A stretch of DNA of 64,000 nucleotides from NCBI GenBank assembly GCA_947627795.1, contig CANQXJ010000007.1, forward strand, positions 1-64,000, read 5' to 3'. The notes below the pieces were generated by a model. It worked only from the letters and a program-made list of their open reading frames with translations. It had not been told where the DNA came from and ran no database searches. Below, piece by piece: positions 29,881-38,789 of the stretch. This DNA is from an uncultured Clostridia bacterium. Its GTDB lineage: Bacteria > Bacillota > Clostridia > UBA1381. The translations under genes were made by a program, and so were the position numbers. The stretch's first letter is position 1. Every line of letters begins with the position of its first letter.

Positions 29881-31554
29881 TTAATAATAAGCTCCGCGCG
29901 CCATCGCCGCGCCGCCGCGTGAAATCAGACTATTGATAAGAACTCCGTCCGCGGCGGTTATGTTGATTGTGCGGCTGTCAGAGTAGGTTGCGGTTTCCGC
30001 CCTGTTCGAGTTTATCGCGTTTATAATGCTCGCCGCGATGCTCTTTATCACATCCTGCACACCCTCAACCTCGGCGTTTATGCTCTTAACCACGCCGCGA
30101 ACGTCTATTCCCGCGTCCTCTATCGCCGCAAGAGTAGCTTTTTTATTCCGCTCCATCAGCTCATATTCCTCTTGAAGCTGTGTGAGCGCGGCGTTGCTCG
30201 ACTTCTCCATCTCGTAAAGCTCCTCTTCGCGCCTGAGCTTTTTAAGCTGCTCCCGGAGCTCTTTATATCTCGCCTGACCTCTGTCCGTCACGGCGTTTTT
30301 GTAGATTGAAAGCTGATACATAACCTCCGACATATCCTCGCGCCTGTCCTCGGTTTTCCACTTCAGCTCAAGAGCGTCGCGCTCGTTCTCGAATTCGGTC
30401 CTCGCTCGCTCTATATGCGCCTTCTGCGCGTCAAGCATATCGTCGATCTCGTCCATCTGAGCGTTATATTTCTCTATCGAATAATCCGTTGTCCCGTCGA
30501 TATATTCCTCCCACGAAATATTGCCCGCCTTGAACATCTCGTCCATACGCTCGATGCAGCGCTCGTAAAACTTCACCGGACTGTCTCCATGATCCTCCCA
30601 GTCGTCGTACGCGCTTCGCTGCTTGTACCAGCTTTCGGCTGAGCTGAGCCATTCCTCATAAACTCTTCTTCGCGCCGACGCCTGCTCGTCCGCTATATCA
30701 TTGTCAATCTCACGGATATTCTCATAAAATTCGCGGTAGGATATTATTCCGTTCTTGTAATATTCCTCGGAATACGCCTTCATGCGTTCCAACCCTGCTA
30801 TATAATCCTCAGCGCTGAGATTATTATATTTTCTCTCCTGCTCCAGCCAGCCGTACGACTGTTCAAGTCTCGCCTGATACATCATCGAGCCGATCTCCGA
30901 AACAGTATCGCTGTATTCCTGCCACGTTATAATTCCGTTTTGAAAATCCGTATAATTCCTCCCACGCACTCGGTTGAACGCGTCTATCGGATCATCGCCT
31001 CTTTCGGCATAATCGTTGAAATAAGCGCGTTCCTTAAGATAAGCCGCCGATTCCTCGTTCATTTCCTTTGCAATATCTCGTGTCAGAGAAAATATTTTCT
31101 CCTGAATATCCTCCGCATCCACAAGATTATCCGCAAAATACTGCGACATTTCAACCCATTTCTGAAGTTCGTCCGCAGTCGTGGCGGCATGAGTTCCGAC
31201 GTAATGCTCCGTCATATCCTTCGCCGCTTTATACAGATCCGAATTTCCCGCCATAAGAGCCATAGCCTGCATCCCGTATTTCTCAAACGCCTCCGGAGTC
31301 ACGACCTGAACGGGATAACCCCAAGCCGACGGCGTGCCGTTCAAGCCGTTCTCACCTTTTATATCGCGCGAAATAAAATCGCGTCCCTTGCTTAGCAGCA
31401 TATCGAGCCTCTCAGCCTCGTCCGCCGCCGATCTCAGCTCGGCCTCAAGTCCCGATTCGGCTTTATTTCCTTCCATACCTCCGGGAAATCTCATATTGCC
31501 GGCAATAAGCACTCTCCAATCAATTCCCAAATAATCGCCTCCTTCCCATATCAT
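29881..31554 (-). CDS. Short tape-measure-like protein (557 aa) with internal helical repeats
   Basis: Position between tail chaperones and Dit; repeated modules (YAERGDDPIDAFNRVRGR...GIITWQEY / WEDHGDSPVKFYERCIERMDEMFKAGNISWEEY); ATGA coupling to chaperone ORF. Confidence 0.7.
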   Translation of the reverse strand: MIWEGGDYLGIDWRVLIAGNMRFPGGMEGNKAESGLEAELRSAADEAERLDMLLSKGRDFISRDIKGENGLNGTPSAWGYPVQVVTPEAFEKYGMQAMALMAGNSDLYKAAKDMTEHYVGTHAATTADELQKWVEMSQYFADNLVDAEDIQEKIFSLTRDIAKEMNEESAAYLKERAYFNDYAERGDDPIDAFNRVRGRNYTDFQNGIITWQEYSDTVSEIGSMMYQARLEQSYGWLEQERKYNNLSAEDYIAGLERMKAYSEEYYKNGIISYREFYENIREIDNDIADEQASARRRVYEEWLSSAESWYKQRSAYDDWEDHGDSPVKFYERCIERMDEMFKAGNISWEEYIDGTTDYSIEKYNAQMDEIDDMLDAQKAHIERARTEFENERDALELKWKTEDRREDMSEVMYQLSIYKNAVTDRGQARYKELREQLKKLRREEELYEMEKSSNAALTQLQEEYELMERNKKATLAAIEDAGIDVRGVVKSINAEVEGVQDVIKSIAASIINAINSNRAETATYSDSRTINITAADGVLINSLISRGGAAMARGAYY

Positions 31555-32005
31555 ACATCATACAGCATCCGCAGATGCTCACTTCTTTCAAAGTCCGAGG
31601 ACTTGTCCTCGTCAAGACTGTCCAAAAGCGCGAACAGCACCCACGGATCCTGCCGCCCGACAGCGTCGGGCAGGAGGCGTTGGTTCACGAAAAATACCGC
31701 GTATATATCGCGAAGTCTGCCGCCTCCTCCCGACGCTACTCGTTTTTTGACGAAAGCACATCCACATAAAAGCCCCAAAGCTCCACGCAGAGCCGCGCGC
31801 GCTCCTTCACGTCAAGAGCGTCTATAACGTCCTGCGTCGCCTCCGTGCCCTCGAATATGTAATCGACCGCGTCGCGGCAAATATTCAAGGGACCGCGTTT
31901 CGTCCTGTCGTTATGCGCGTCGTTTATAACGCACATAGTTTCAAAGTTAAACGGTTTGGAAACATATTTTTTGTTCCCGACCGTAAAAGTCAAAGTATGC
32001 TGCAT
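31551..32005 (-). CDS. Tail assembly chaperone G-T fusion made by -1 ribosomal frameshift
   Basis: Zero-frame ORF enters the 31551..31778 frame at A AAA AAC (31742-31748) one codon before its TAG stop; predicted fusion 151 aa. Confidence 0.85.
31736..32005 (-). CDS. Tail assembly chaperone G (zero-frame product, 89 aa)
   Basis: MQHTLTFTVGNKKYVSKPFNFETMCVIND...DVLSSKNE; ATG 32005 with GGGAG SD; position between tail tube and tape measure. Confidence 0.8.
   Translation of the reverse strand: MQHTLTFTVGNKKYVSKPFNFETMCVINDAHNDRTKRGPLNICRDAVDYIFEGTEATQDVIDALDVKERARLCVELWGFYVDVLSSKNE
31742..31748 (-). promoter_or_regulatory. -1 programmed frameshift slippery heptamer A AAA AAC
   Basis: Minus strand TCG TCA AAA AAC GAG TAG; heptamer is in the correct X XXY YYZ phase. 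Confidence 0.88.
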
Positions 32006-32097
32006 ATTATACTCCCTTCTCAGACTTAATAAAATCGTTCTGATCACCGCCGAAACGCCCGGATGCCGCATGCGTTTCAGCGGTAAAACAGATGATT

Positions 32098-32697
32098 TTA
32101 CGCGTTCTGCGGATACCAGTTCATATCGGAGAACCACTTCTCCTCGAGCGTCTCCTTGGTAACGTTCTCCGGCAAATCGTTCTCGTCGATATACGAGTAA
32201 TACTTGCCGTCCTTATCTCTCTGAACAGCAGTATAGGTCGCCTTAGCGGTCTGCTTTTCAACGCTGCCGTTCGAGGGTTTGGTCTTGCCGCCGACATTCG
32301 AAGCGAAGCTGTAGCTGCCCTTATAATAGCGCACATATCTGTACGAGCCGTCCGATTTCATAATTCTCCAAGCGACGCCGAAATACACGGTATTTATATC
32401 GTTACCGACCTCGACTACTCCGTCCTTCATTTCCAGACCTCTCCAAGCCGCGTCCACCGCCGGAGGAATATCGGCGTTTGTTATATCGTGACCGATATTC
32501 TCAATATAACTCGTAGTCTCATACGCGCCGTTATCCGCGTCAAACACATCGCTGCCGCCTGTATCGGTCGGCACGATTTCCACAATACCCCTGAGACTCT
32601 GCGCGGTATCATACGTAGTACCCTCCGCGTCGTCGCTTTTCACCTTAAAAAAGGTATACTTATCCACGCCAATAGTAGGCAAAGGTTTCTTGTTCAT
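32098..32697 (-). CDS. Major tail (tube) protein, phi13-family-like
   Basis: IGVDKYTFFKVKSDDAEGTTYDTAQSLRGIVEIVPTDTGGSDVFDADNGAYET. Confidence 0.85.
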   Translation of the reverse strand: MNKKPLPTIGVDKYTFFKVKSDDAEGTTYDTAQSLRGIVEIVPTDTGGSDVFDADNGAYETTSYIENIGHDITNADIPPAVDAAWRGLEMKDGVVEVGNDINTVYFGVAWRIMKSDGSYRYVRYYKGSYSFASNVGGKTKPSNGSVEKQTAKATYTAVQRDKDGKYYSYIDENDLPENVTKETLEEKWFSDMNWYPQNA

Positions 32698-32730
32698 AAA
32701 ATTTTCCTCCTTGCTTTTAATTTACCGTCC

Positions 32731-33090
32731 TCACACCACAAACGATTTATCATATCTCATCGTCCGATGAAACGCCCGCTCGCCGGGCTGTTTCGGCACA
32801 TCCATCGAGAACTGTCTGCTCCATCCGTCCGCCGTAAGAAGCTCTTCTATCTCAGCCGAGATCTCCGCGCACTGCTCAGGCACGGCGCACCATACGTCAA
32901 GCTGCGCTGCGCCGTCCTGAATATACTCCGCGTTGTCGCAAACCATTCCCATGCCCTCGGTAAGATTGCAGTAGCTCACCACCGGCAGCGCGTTAAATCC
33001 GCACGGCTGACGATACACGAGCGTACAGCTCAGCCCCGCCAGTGATTTTCTGATTTCCGTATTAATGTCAACCATATAAAATACCTCCAA
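32731..33090 (-). CDS. Phage tail terminator/completion-like protein
   Basis: Position and size; likely start MVDINTEIRKSL. Confidence 0.55.
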   Translation of the reverse strand: MEVFYMVDINTEIRKSLAGLSCTLVYRQPCGFNALPVVSYCNLTEGMGMVCDNAEYIQDGAAQLDVWCAVPEQCAEISAEIEELLTADGWSRQFSMDVPKQPGERAFHRTMRYDKSFVV

Positions 33091-33100
33091 TCCGCCGCGC

Positions 33101-33433
33101 CTATTCGCCGCAGCCCTTCAGATACACCGTAACCCCCAGCTCTCTCTTGTCAACACGCTCTATTCTGTAAAGAACTCCGCCCGTTCTCACAAAGTTACCG
33201 GGCGCGAGCGCTTCATGCTCATCACAGTACATCCTCGCGTCGCGCTCCGCCGTAAGCCCGTAATCGCGCTCCTCCACCGAGCCGCCGCAGGGCTGTACGT
33301 CCGCCGCGATTTCTCCCGCAGATTCAAGCCGAGCCTCCGACGAGTACGATGAGCCTTCCGCAAGCGTATATAATTCCGTCTTATCGCCGTACATAGGCTC
33401 AAACATTTTCCTTGCAAGCATCCCGATTTTCAT
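33101..33433 (-). CDS. Phage head-tail joining/stopper-like protein
   Basis: MKIGMLARKMFEPMYGDKTELYT...; TGATG coupling to upstream connector. Confidence 0.55.
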   Translation of the reverse strand: MKIGMLARKMFEPMYGDKTELYTLAEGSSYSSEARLESAGEIAADVQPCGGSVEERDYGLTAERDARMYCDEHEALAPGNFVRTGGVLYRIERVDKRELGVTVYLKGCGE

Positions 33434-33801
33434 CACGGCGCGTCCTCCCTGCAAATCTCCGAGGGCAGACGTCCGGATTTATTCACATACGGTTTGAGCC
33501 TGTCGTGCCAGCCGCCGAGCGCGCCGTCCGCCGAAAGATCAAACTCGATTCTCCTGTCGCCCTCCGTGACCGACTTAACAGACGCGTAATTCTCACCGCC
33601 GCGCTCCGTCTGCCAAAGCTTCACGGTGATCTGCGCGATAAGCCCGTAAAGCTGACGCGGCAGAAACGCGAGCCGACAGTACGCGAGCGCGTCGTTTATC
33701 ACGCTTTCGATCAGGAACAGCAGAACATCATCATGCGACCCATCCTCAAATCCGAGCAGCATTTTAACATCCGCCAGTATTTCCGGTTTTACCTCCTCCA
33801 C
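33433..33801 (-). CDS. Phage head-tail connector (gp6-like)
   Basis: ILADVKMLLGFEDGSHDDVLLFLIESVINDALAYCRLAFLP. Confidence 0.75.
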   Translation of the reverse strand: MEEVKPEILADVKMLLGFEDGSHDDVLLFLIESVINDALAYCRLAFLPRQLYGLIAQITVKLWQTERGGENYASVKSVTEGDRRIEFDLSADGALGGWHDRLKPYVNKSGRLPSEICREDAP

Positions 33802-33880
33802 CGGTTAACACCTCCTAAAAATAAAATATATACCCCTCTCCCTCGTCCGTATGCCCTTTTAATCCAAATACGGACGCTGT

Positions 33881-34702
33881 TTACGCCGCGTTCTTATGCA
33901 CGTAAATACCGTTCTTCTTGCTATTCAGCACAAACGCGTCATAATAAACTCTGCCCTCGACAAGCCAGCCGTTTATTCCGGGAGGATTATCGTGAATTTT
34001 ATATTCCGACAGCTTCACCGGAGCCGTCACCGCCGACTTCGCCGCAATGATAAACTGCACATTCTCGGGCATAAGCGATTTCGGCGCCGCCACTATCGCG
34101 ATACCGTCGATCATACCGACCTGACCTTTTATAAGCATATCCTGAGCCACGTCGCCGTTTCTGATAAACGCCGCGTCCTCCTTGATACAGCGGTAAAAAT
34201 CGCTCGAAACAAACGCCACGCACTCCGAAAGAGTAACGTTCGCGTCGATAAGCGCTGTAGTTCCCGCAAGGAACGAATCGTACGCGTTTTCCGCCGTTAC
34301 CGCCTCGGTCGCCGTCTTGCCCGCGCCGTCGCACATCTTGTCCAGACGATACTTGTCTATCTCCGGCACGATAACCTCGCGTATCTGTCTCTGCAGCGCG
34401 AGTCCCGCCGCGTTCGCCATCTGCGTATCGTCAAAATTACCGCGGTCGATCGTGAACGTGAAGCTTCTGTCCTTTGTCATTGTAAGCTCCTGAACGGTGT
34501 TCTCCATTTCCGCTGGAGTGCCGTAACGCGACGTGCCGGTACGGGTGTAATCGTTCATAGCCGCCGTCGGCACAGAGTATACGTTAACCGTTTTCGCGCC
34601 GACAAAATCGTAATCGTTATTTACCGCGTTATCCGTAAGCGCCTCGCGTGCGAATCGTTCGTCAATATTCTGAGCATATTTGCTCGCGTAATTAATAGCC
34701 AT
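33881..34702 (-). CDS. Phage major capsid protein
   Basis: INYASKYAQNIDERFAREALTDNAVNNDYDFVGAKTVNVYSV...RSFTFTIDRGNFDDTQM...EIDKYRLDKM; after scaffold. Confidence 0.85.
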   Translation of the reverse strand: MAINYASKYAQNIDERFAREALTDNAVNNDYDFVGAKTVNVYSVPTAAMNDYTRTGTSRYGTPAEMENTVQELTMTKDRSFTFTIDRGNFDDTQMANAAGLALQRQIREVIVPEIDKYRLDKMCDGAGKTATEAVTAENAYDSFLAGTTALIDANVTLSECVAFVSSDFYRCIKEDAAFIRNGDVAQDMLIKGQVGMIDGIAIVAAPKSLMPENVQFIIAAKSAVTAPVKLSEYKIHDNPPGINGWLVEGRVYYDAFVLNSKKNGIYVHKNAA

Positions 34703-34753
34703 AATTTATCTTCCTTTCTTTATAACATTTCCATCGTGTAGGTGCGGATACCG

Positions 34754-35257
34754 TCAGCCCATCAATCCGCGCAGGAACGGATCAGCCGCATAGCTCTGCT
34801 CCGCCGCGCCTGTTCTGGGTGTCTTACCCTTAAGTCTGTCCGAAAGAGCCGCCTCGACGCATCTCAAAAATTCCTTTTTGAACATTTCGATATTCCTCTC
34901 CGTCTCCTCCTCGTCCGCGCCCTTGAGAACGCCCGCGAACGTCACAGGCATACCCTGCTCGCCGAGCTTCTTCGCCGCGTAAAACTCCATACGCTCCGCC
35001 ATAAACTTACTTCTCTCGTCGTCGAACGCCTTCTGACGCTTGTTCATTTCGACCTGCGCTCTCTCCTCAGCCGACATCGACGCAAGCCTTACAGCTTCCT
35101 CCTTTTCGGAATTAAGTCTCGTTTCCCATTCCGACTGCGCTCCCGAAAGCGCCTCCTTAACGCGCTCGTCGATCATGGCGCGCACCTCGTCCGCGCTATA
35201 CGACTGCTTGTCAAGTTTTTCGCCCTTATTAGCGGGCTTTGTTTTTCTGTTCGTCAT
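34754..35257 (-). CDS. Phage scaffold protein (DUF4355-like)
   Basis: Helical, charged 167 aa between portal and capsid. Confidence 0.78.
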   Translation of the reverse strand: MTNRKTKPANKGEKLDKQSYSADEVRAMIDERVKEALSGAQSEWETRLNSEKEEAVRLASMSAEERAQVEMNKRQKAFDDERSKFMAERMEFYAAKKLGEQGMPVTFAGVLKGADEEETERNIEMFKKEFLRCVEAALSDRLKGKTPRTGAAEQSYAADPFLRGLMG

Positions 35258-36575
35258 TAAACAGACCTCCTTTAATATAATCCATTTCTTTTTCCTTCTT
35301 CGCCAGCTCCGCTTCCTCCTTCGGATCGTTTACAAACGAAAGCTGCGTAAGAAGCGTTTCGTTAGTCACAACTCCGGTCAGATTGTTGATTATCTGCGAT
35401 ACCTCCAACTCGTTTACCGGAAGATTACGCGTGAACTTCACATCAACGCGGTGAACCGGCACAAACTCCATACTGCCCTTGAGCGTCAGGAAATAATTGT
35501 AAAGCTCGAACCGCCTTTTAAGCGCGCCGGCGAAATACCGCTCCTTGTTCCTGATATGCTGCTCAAAGCCGAGAAGCTTGTACTTTATCGCGACTCCGCT
35601 CAGATTGTTCCCGAAGCTCTCATCCGACAAATCCGGCACCATCGAAAAACGGTGTATATCCTGCTTCAGATTGTCGCGGAGCACCGCGATATCCTCCTCC
35701 GCGAGCACCTTCGACAAATACTGCGCCGTCGCGCCCTCATAGCCCATGAGGATACGCTCCTCCCTGAGCTTCTTCGCCTGCTCGCTGTCGATATCGATAT
35801 CGGTCAGGAACAAAAACGCGTCCACAAACTGTTCCTTGTCGTTGACACGGTCCGACTGCAAAACGTTATACGCATCGATCAGTGGAATAAGCTGCTCGAA
35901 ATCGCCCTGCCGCTCCTCGTTATTAACGTATTCGAGTATCGGCACCGCGCCGAAATGATGCGCTTCCTCCGACACGAGCTTCATATTAAAGAAGCTGTCC
36001 GCGTCGTTTTCATAGGTATACACCGTCTTATCGTCGCACACCATGCAGGTAACTCCGGCGGTTTTGCCGTCGATATCAAGCCGCTTGTAATAGTGGACTC
36101 CGAACAGCGGCTTTCTTCCGACCTTCATCCCGTAAACCACAAACGTGTTCACCGGACTTAAACAGGCGCTTCTCGGCATCGACTTCTCATCGGCGTAAAT
36201 AAGCTCATAGCCTGTCCCGTAAATACCGGCGAGCTTCTCGATCTCGCAGTCCACGCTTTCGATATTCTGCTCCAAATAGCAGTTCTTGAGCGGCTCGATA
36301 TCGTATTCCTCCGCACACGAATAGCTTACCGGATTGCCGATAAGATAACTCTTTATCATATCGACAATATACTTAGCATGGTTGCATACGAGCCTGTTGT
36401 TCGAATACGTTTCCCCGGCTCTTTTCCTGCCGAGGATCGCATGTCTGCCGAGATAATAATCCATAAGCCGCTCCAGCCGTCCGCGCTCAGTTTCATGCCG
36501 CGCGATAAGCTTTCCGATTATACGCGCGTCGATACCGTCCTTGACCGTCGTTTCGTCAATTATCATAGATCCCAC
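35229..36575 (-). CDS. Phage portal protein (SPP1 gp6-like)
   Basis: LMDYYLGRHAILGRKRAGETYSNNRLVCNHAKYIVDMIKSYLIGNPVSY; YNVLQSDRVNDKEQFVDAFL. Confidence 0.92.
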   Translation of the reverse strand: MGSMIIDETTVKDGIDARIIGKLIARHETERGRLERLMDYYLGRHAILGRKRAGETYSNNRLVCNHAKYIVDMIKSYLIGNPVSYSCAEEYDIEPLKNCYLEQNIESVDCEIEKLAGIYGTGYELIYADEKSMPRSACLSPVNTFVVYGMKVGRKPLFGVHYYKRLDIDGKTAGVTCMVCDDKTVYTYENDADSFFNMKLVSEEAHHFGAVPILEYVNNEERQGDFEQLIPLIDAYNVLQSDRVNDKEQFVDAFLFLTDIDIDSEQAKKLREERILMGYEGATAQYLSKVLAEEDIAVLRDNLKQDIHRFSMVPDLSDESFGNNLSGVAIKYKLLGFEQHIRNKERYFAGALKRRFELYNYFLTLKGSMEFVPVHRVDVKFTRNLPVNELEVSQIINNLTGVVTNETLLTQLSFVNDPKEEAELAKKEKEMDYIKGGLFNDEQKNKAR

Positions 36576-37819
36576 CCCCTTCTGTTGATTACTCTTGCTT
36601 TTTTTGCGCTCATTTCATCCTCCAAGGCATAGCGCACAGCGTCGATCGCGTGATTGTTCCTGTCGGGATAACACGATTTAAACTCGCCGTTCGAGTCCCT
36701 CTCAATCTCATACGAGGTAAACTCCCGCGCGGTGTTCGGACATCTGACATTGTCAATAACGATCTCGTCGAGCGTCGAGAGGAATTTAATTCCGTACTCC
36801 ACGCTGTCCGGACCTTTCTTGGCGCCGCGTACCCTTAGTCCCAGCTCACGCAGCTCGCGTATACTTTTCGGCTCCGCGCTGTCGCAGACGATGAACGAGC
36901 CGTATTGTCCGCCGTTTTTGATAAGCCTCGCCGCTCCCGAATTCGAAAGACCGGTCTTATAAATTTCGTCAAACACGAACAGCCTGCCGTTATGGTACTG
37001 GCACACTACATACGCAAACGGATCCGCCGCGTATCCGAAATCTATTCCCCTCTTTATCCTGTCAAATCCGGCGATCTCCTCATCGGAGATACCTCTGAGC
37101 GTAACGTTTCTGAAAACCTCTCCGCCCGTTCCCGTCACCATACCCATATACTCGTGATTATACAGGTCGATATTATGCATCTTCAGATGCTCGGCTTCGA
37201 TTATAAACTGCCTGCCGAGCCAGCTCTCGTCAACGTCAAGGTAAGTGCTGCTGTGGCAGTACCTATCGCCGCGCGGAACAAGCGCCTCGCGGTTTACCCA
37301 GCTGCACGCGCTCTTGGGCGGATTATAAGTATAAAGAACCGTAAAACGCTCGCCTCCGCGCATCAGTGATTGATTGATAGAACGTATTTCATTCATTCCG
37401 TAAAATTCGTCCAGTTCCTCATACCATATATAGCCCACATAGCCGTCCCTGACCTTTTTAGATTTGAGCTTATGCGGATCGTCCGCTCCGCAGAAAAGGA
37501 TCTGCTGACCCGTTTTTTTATAAACCATTTCAAACGAGCTTGCCTTCATCTGCCAAAGCTCCGAAACGCCCAGCTTATCCGCGGCCCACTCAAGCTGCGC
37601 CATAACGCTGCTGCGAAGATTCGCCTTAACCTTCCTCATCACCACCGCGTTCCTGTCGGGATGCTTCATCAAACCCAGAATTATTTCAATTCCCGCAAAG
37701 CTGGATTTAGTGCTCCCGCGCCCTCCGCGCAGCCAGTAATGAGTATAATCACCGTTCTGAATATGCCGATGAACCTCGTTAAACGACGGAGCGATCAACT
37801 CCGACAAAACAATACGCAT
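36563..37819 (-). CDS. Phage terminase large subunit (PBSX family)
   Basis: LRGGRGSTKSSFAGIEIILGL (Walker A), IWYEELDEFYG (Walker B), GIDFGYAADPFAYV, NHAIDAVRYALED. Confidence 0.95.
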   Translation of the reverse strand: MRIVLSELIAPSFNEVHRHIQNGDYTHYWLRGGRGSTKSSFAGIEIILGLMKHPDRNAVVMRKVKANLRSSVMAQLEWAADKLGVSELWQMKASSFEMVYKKTGQQILFCGADDPHKLKSKKVRDGYVGYIWYEELDEFYGMNEIRSINQSLMRGGERFTVLYTYNPPKSACSWVNREALVPRGDRYCHSSTYLDVDESWLGRQFIIEAEHLKMHNIDLYNHEYMGMVTGTGGEVFRNVTLRGISDEEIAGFDRIKRGIDFGYAADPFAYVVCQYHNGRLFVFDEIYKTGLSNSGAARLIKNGGQYGSFIVCDSAEPKSIRELRELGLRVRGAKKGPDSVEYGIKFLSTLDEIVIDNVRCPNTAREFTSYEIERDSNGEFKSCYPDRNNHAIDAVRYALEDEMSAKKARVINRRGWDL

Positions 37820-37843
37820 TTTTTCCTCCTTTTAATTGTTGAT

Positions 37844-38119
37844 TAAATTATGATTTAGCGGTATAAGCCTCCCTTGTCAAAGGGAGGGGGACCGCGTAGC
37901 GGTGGAGGGATTCGTTATTTAAAAATAGCGAAGGAATCCCCCAGTCAGCTACGCTGACAGCCCCCTTTGACAAGGGGGGCCTCTCGTAGTGGCTGGCGCC
38001 CTCGACAGCCTGTTTCCCTTCGAAAATATAACGTCCTGACGGGCTACACCTCATCCACCGCTACGCGGTCCCCCTTCCCCTCAAGGGGAAGGCTATCAAG
38101 TGCGCTAAATCATAATTTA
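37844..38119. mobile_element. MITE-like palindromic element with perfect 17-bp terminal inverted repeats
   Basis: TAAATTATGATTTAGCG (37844-37860) versus CGCTAAATCATAATTTA (38103-38119), exact reverse complements; inner arms share AGGGGGACCGCGTAGCGGTGGA in inverted orientation; no ORF. Confidence 0.72.
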
Positions 38120-38329
38120 TCCCCCACCCGGAATATCATCAACGATCACAACGTCGCCCGCATTCTTATCGGCGGATTTATCGCTGAACATACCGTAATG
38201 CTTCCCTATCAGCTCCGCCGCCTTCGTGGACTCCGATGACTTTGATTCCTCATTCCTCATAACTCCGGTGAGAAATTCCAAAATCTCCTTCTCCTTCGCA
38301 ATCTTTCTACTGCCCCGGCTAACAGCCAT
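38117..38329 (-). CDS. Phage terminase small subunit (short)
   Basis: SRKIAKEKEILEFLTGVMRNEE...STKAAELIGKHYGMFSDKS...VVIVDDI; upstream of terL. Confidence 0.75.
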   Translation of the reverse strand: MAVSRGSRKIAKEKEILEFLTGVMRNEESKSSESTKAAELIGKHYGMFSDKSADKNAGDVVIVDDIPGGG

Positions 38330-38366
38330 AATATCAGCCTCCTCTCAAATGTATTTCACCGCGCGT

Positions 38367-38570
38367 TTAAAACAGCTCGTACACGACATGAACACATTCA
38401 TAACAGCCCACACATTCCTCATCGTCATTCATGTAAAAATAATCAGGCTCGTACGCGCCGCAGACCGGACAATACTTTATATCACGCTCATTATAGTAAT
38501 CTTCATATTCGCCCGTAAGCTCCTTGTCTAAAACATTGGGCAATCTCGGATCATCACTTCTGTAAATCAT
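38367..38570 (-). CDS. Small CxxC zinc-ribbon-like protein (67 aa)
   Basis: CPVCGAYEPDYFYMNDDEECVGCYEC; start ATG 38570 with GAGAGG SD rather than track start. Confidence 0.65.
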   Translation of the reverse strand: MIYRSDDPRLPNVLDKELTGEYEDYYNERDIKYCPVCGAYEPDYFYMNDDEECVGCYECVHVVYELF

Positions 38571-38658
38571 ACTTTTTCCTCTCTTTCTTTTTATATCTTT
38601 TAAAGATATTCGCCTTTTAAAAAAATATTTTAACTCATTTTGTGTTATTTTCAGATAC

Positions 38659-38687
38659 ATTATACCACACGTTTGTTCGCTTGTCAA
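38659..38687 (-). promoter_or_regulatory. Perfect-consensus sigma-A promoter with LexA(DinR)-box-like spacer, reading into the prophage cassette
   Basis: Minus strand TTGACA-AGCGAACAAACGTGTGG-TATAAT (N17); CGAACAAACGTGTG at 38666-38679 matches 13 of 14 positions of CGAACRNRYGTTYG. Confidence 0.75.
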
Positions 38688-38727
38688 GATAAATTTTCCA
38701 AAAAAGATATTATTTTTCAAAAATTCA

Positions 38728-38766
38728 CTTGATTTTATATTTTAAATATGGTATTATTAAGATACC
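38728..38766 (+). promoter_or_regulatory. Repressor promoter TTGATT-N17-TATTAT with overlapping palindromic operator TGGTAT-N7-ATACCA
   Basis: -35 38728-38733, -10 38751-38756; palindrome 38748-38766 covers the -10. Confidence 0.65.
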
Positions 38767-38789
38767 AAATAAAAAGGGAGGACTAAAAA

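Noticed and set aside
32092-33045. 317-aa plus-strand ORF antisense to tail tube region
   Set aside because: Same reason; opposite strand carries coupled phage genes with SDs.
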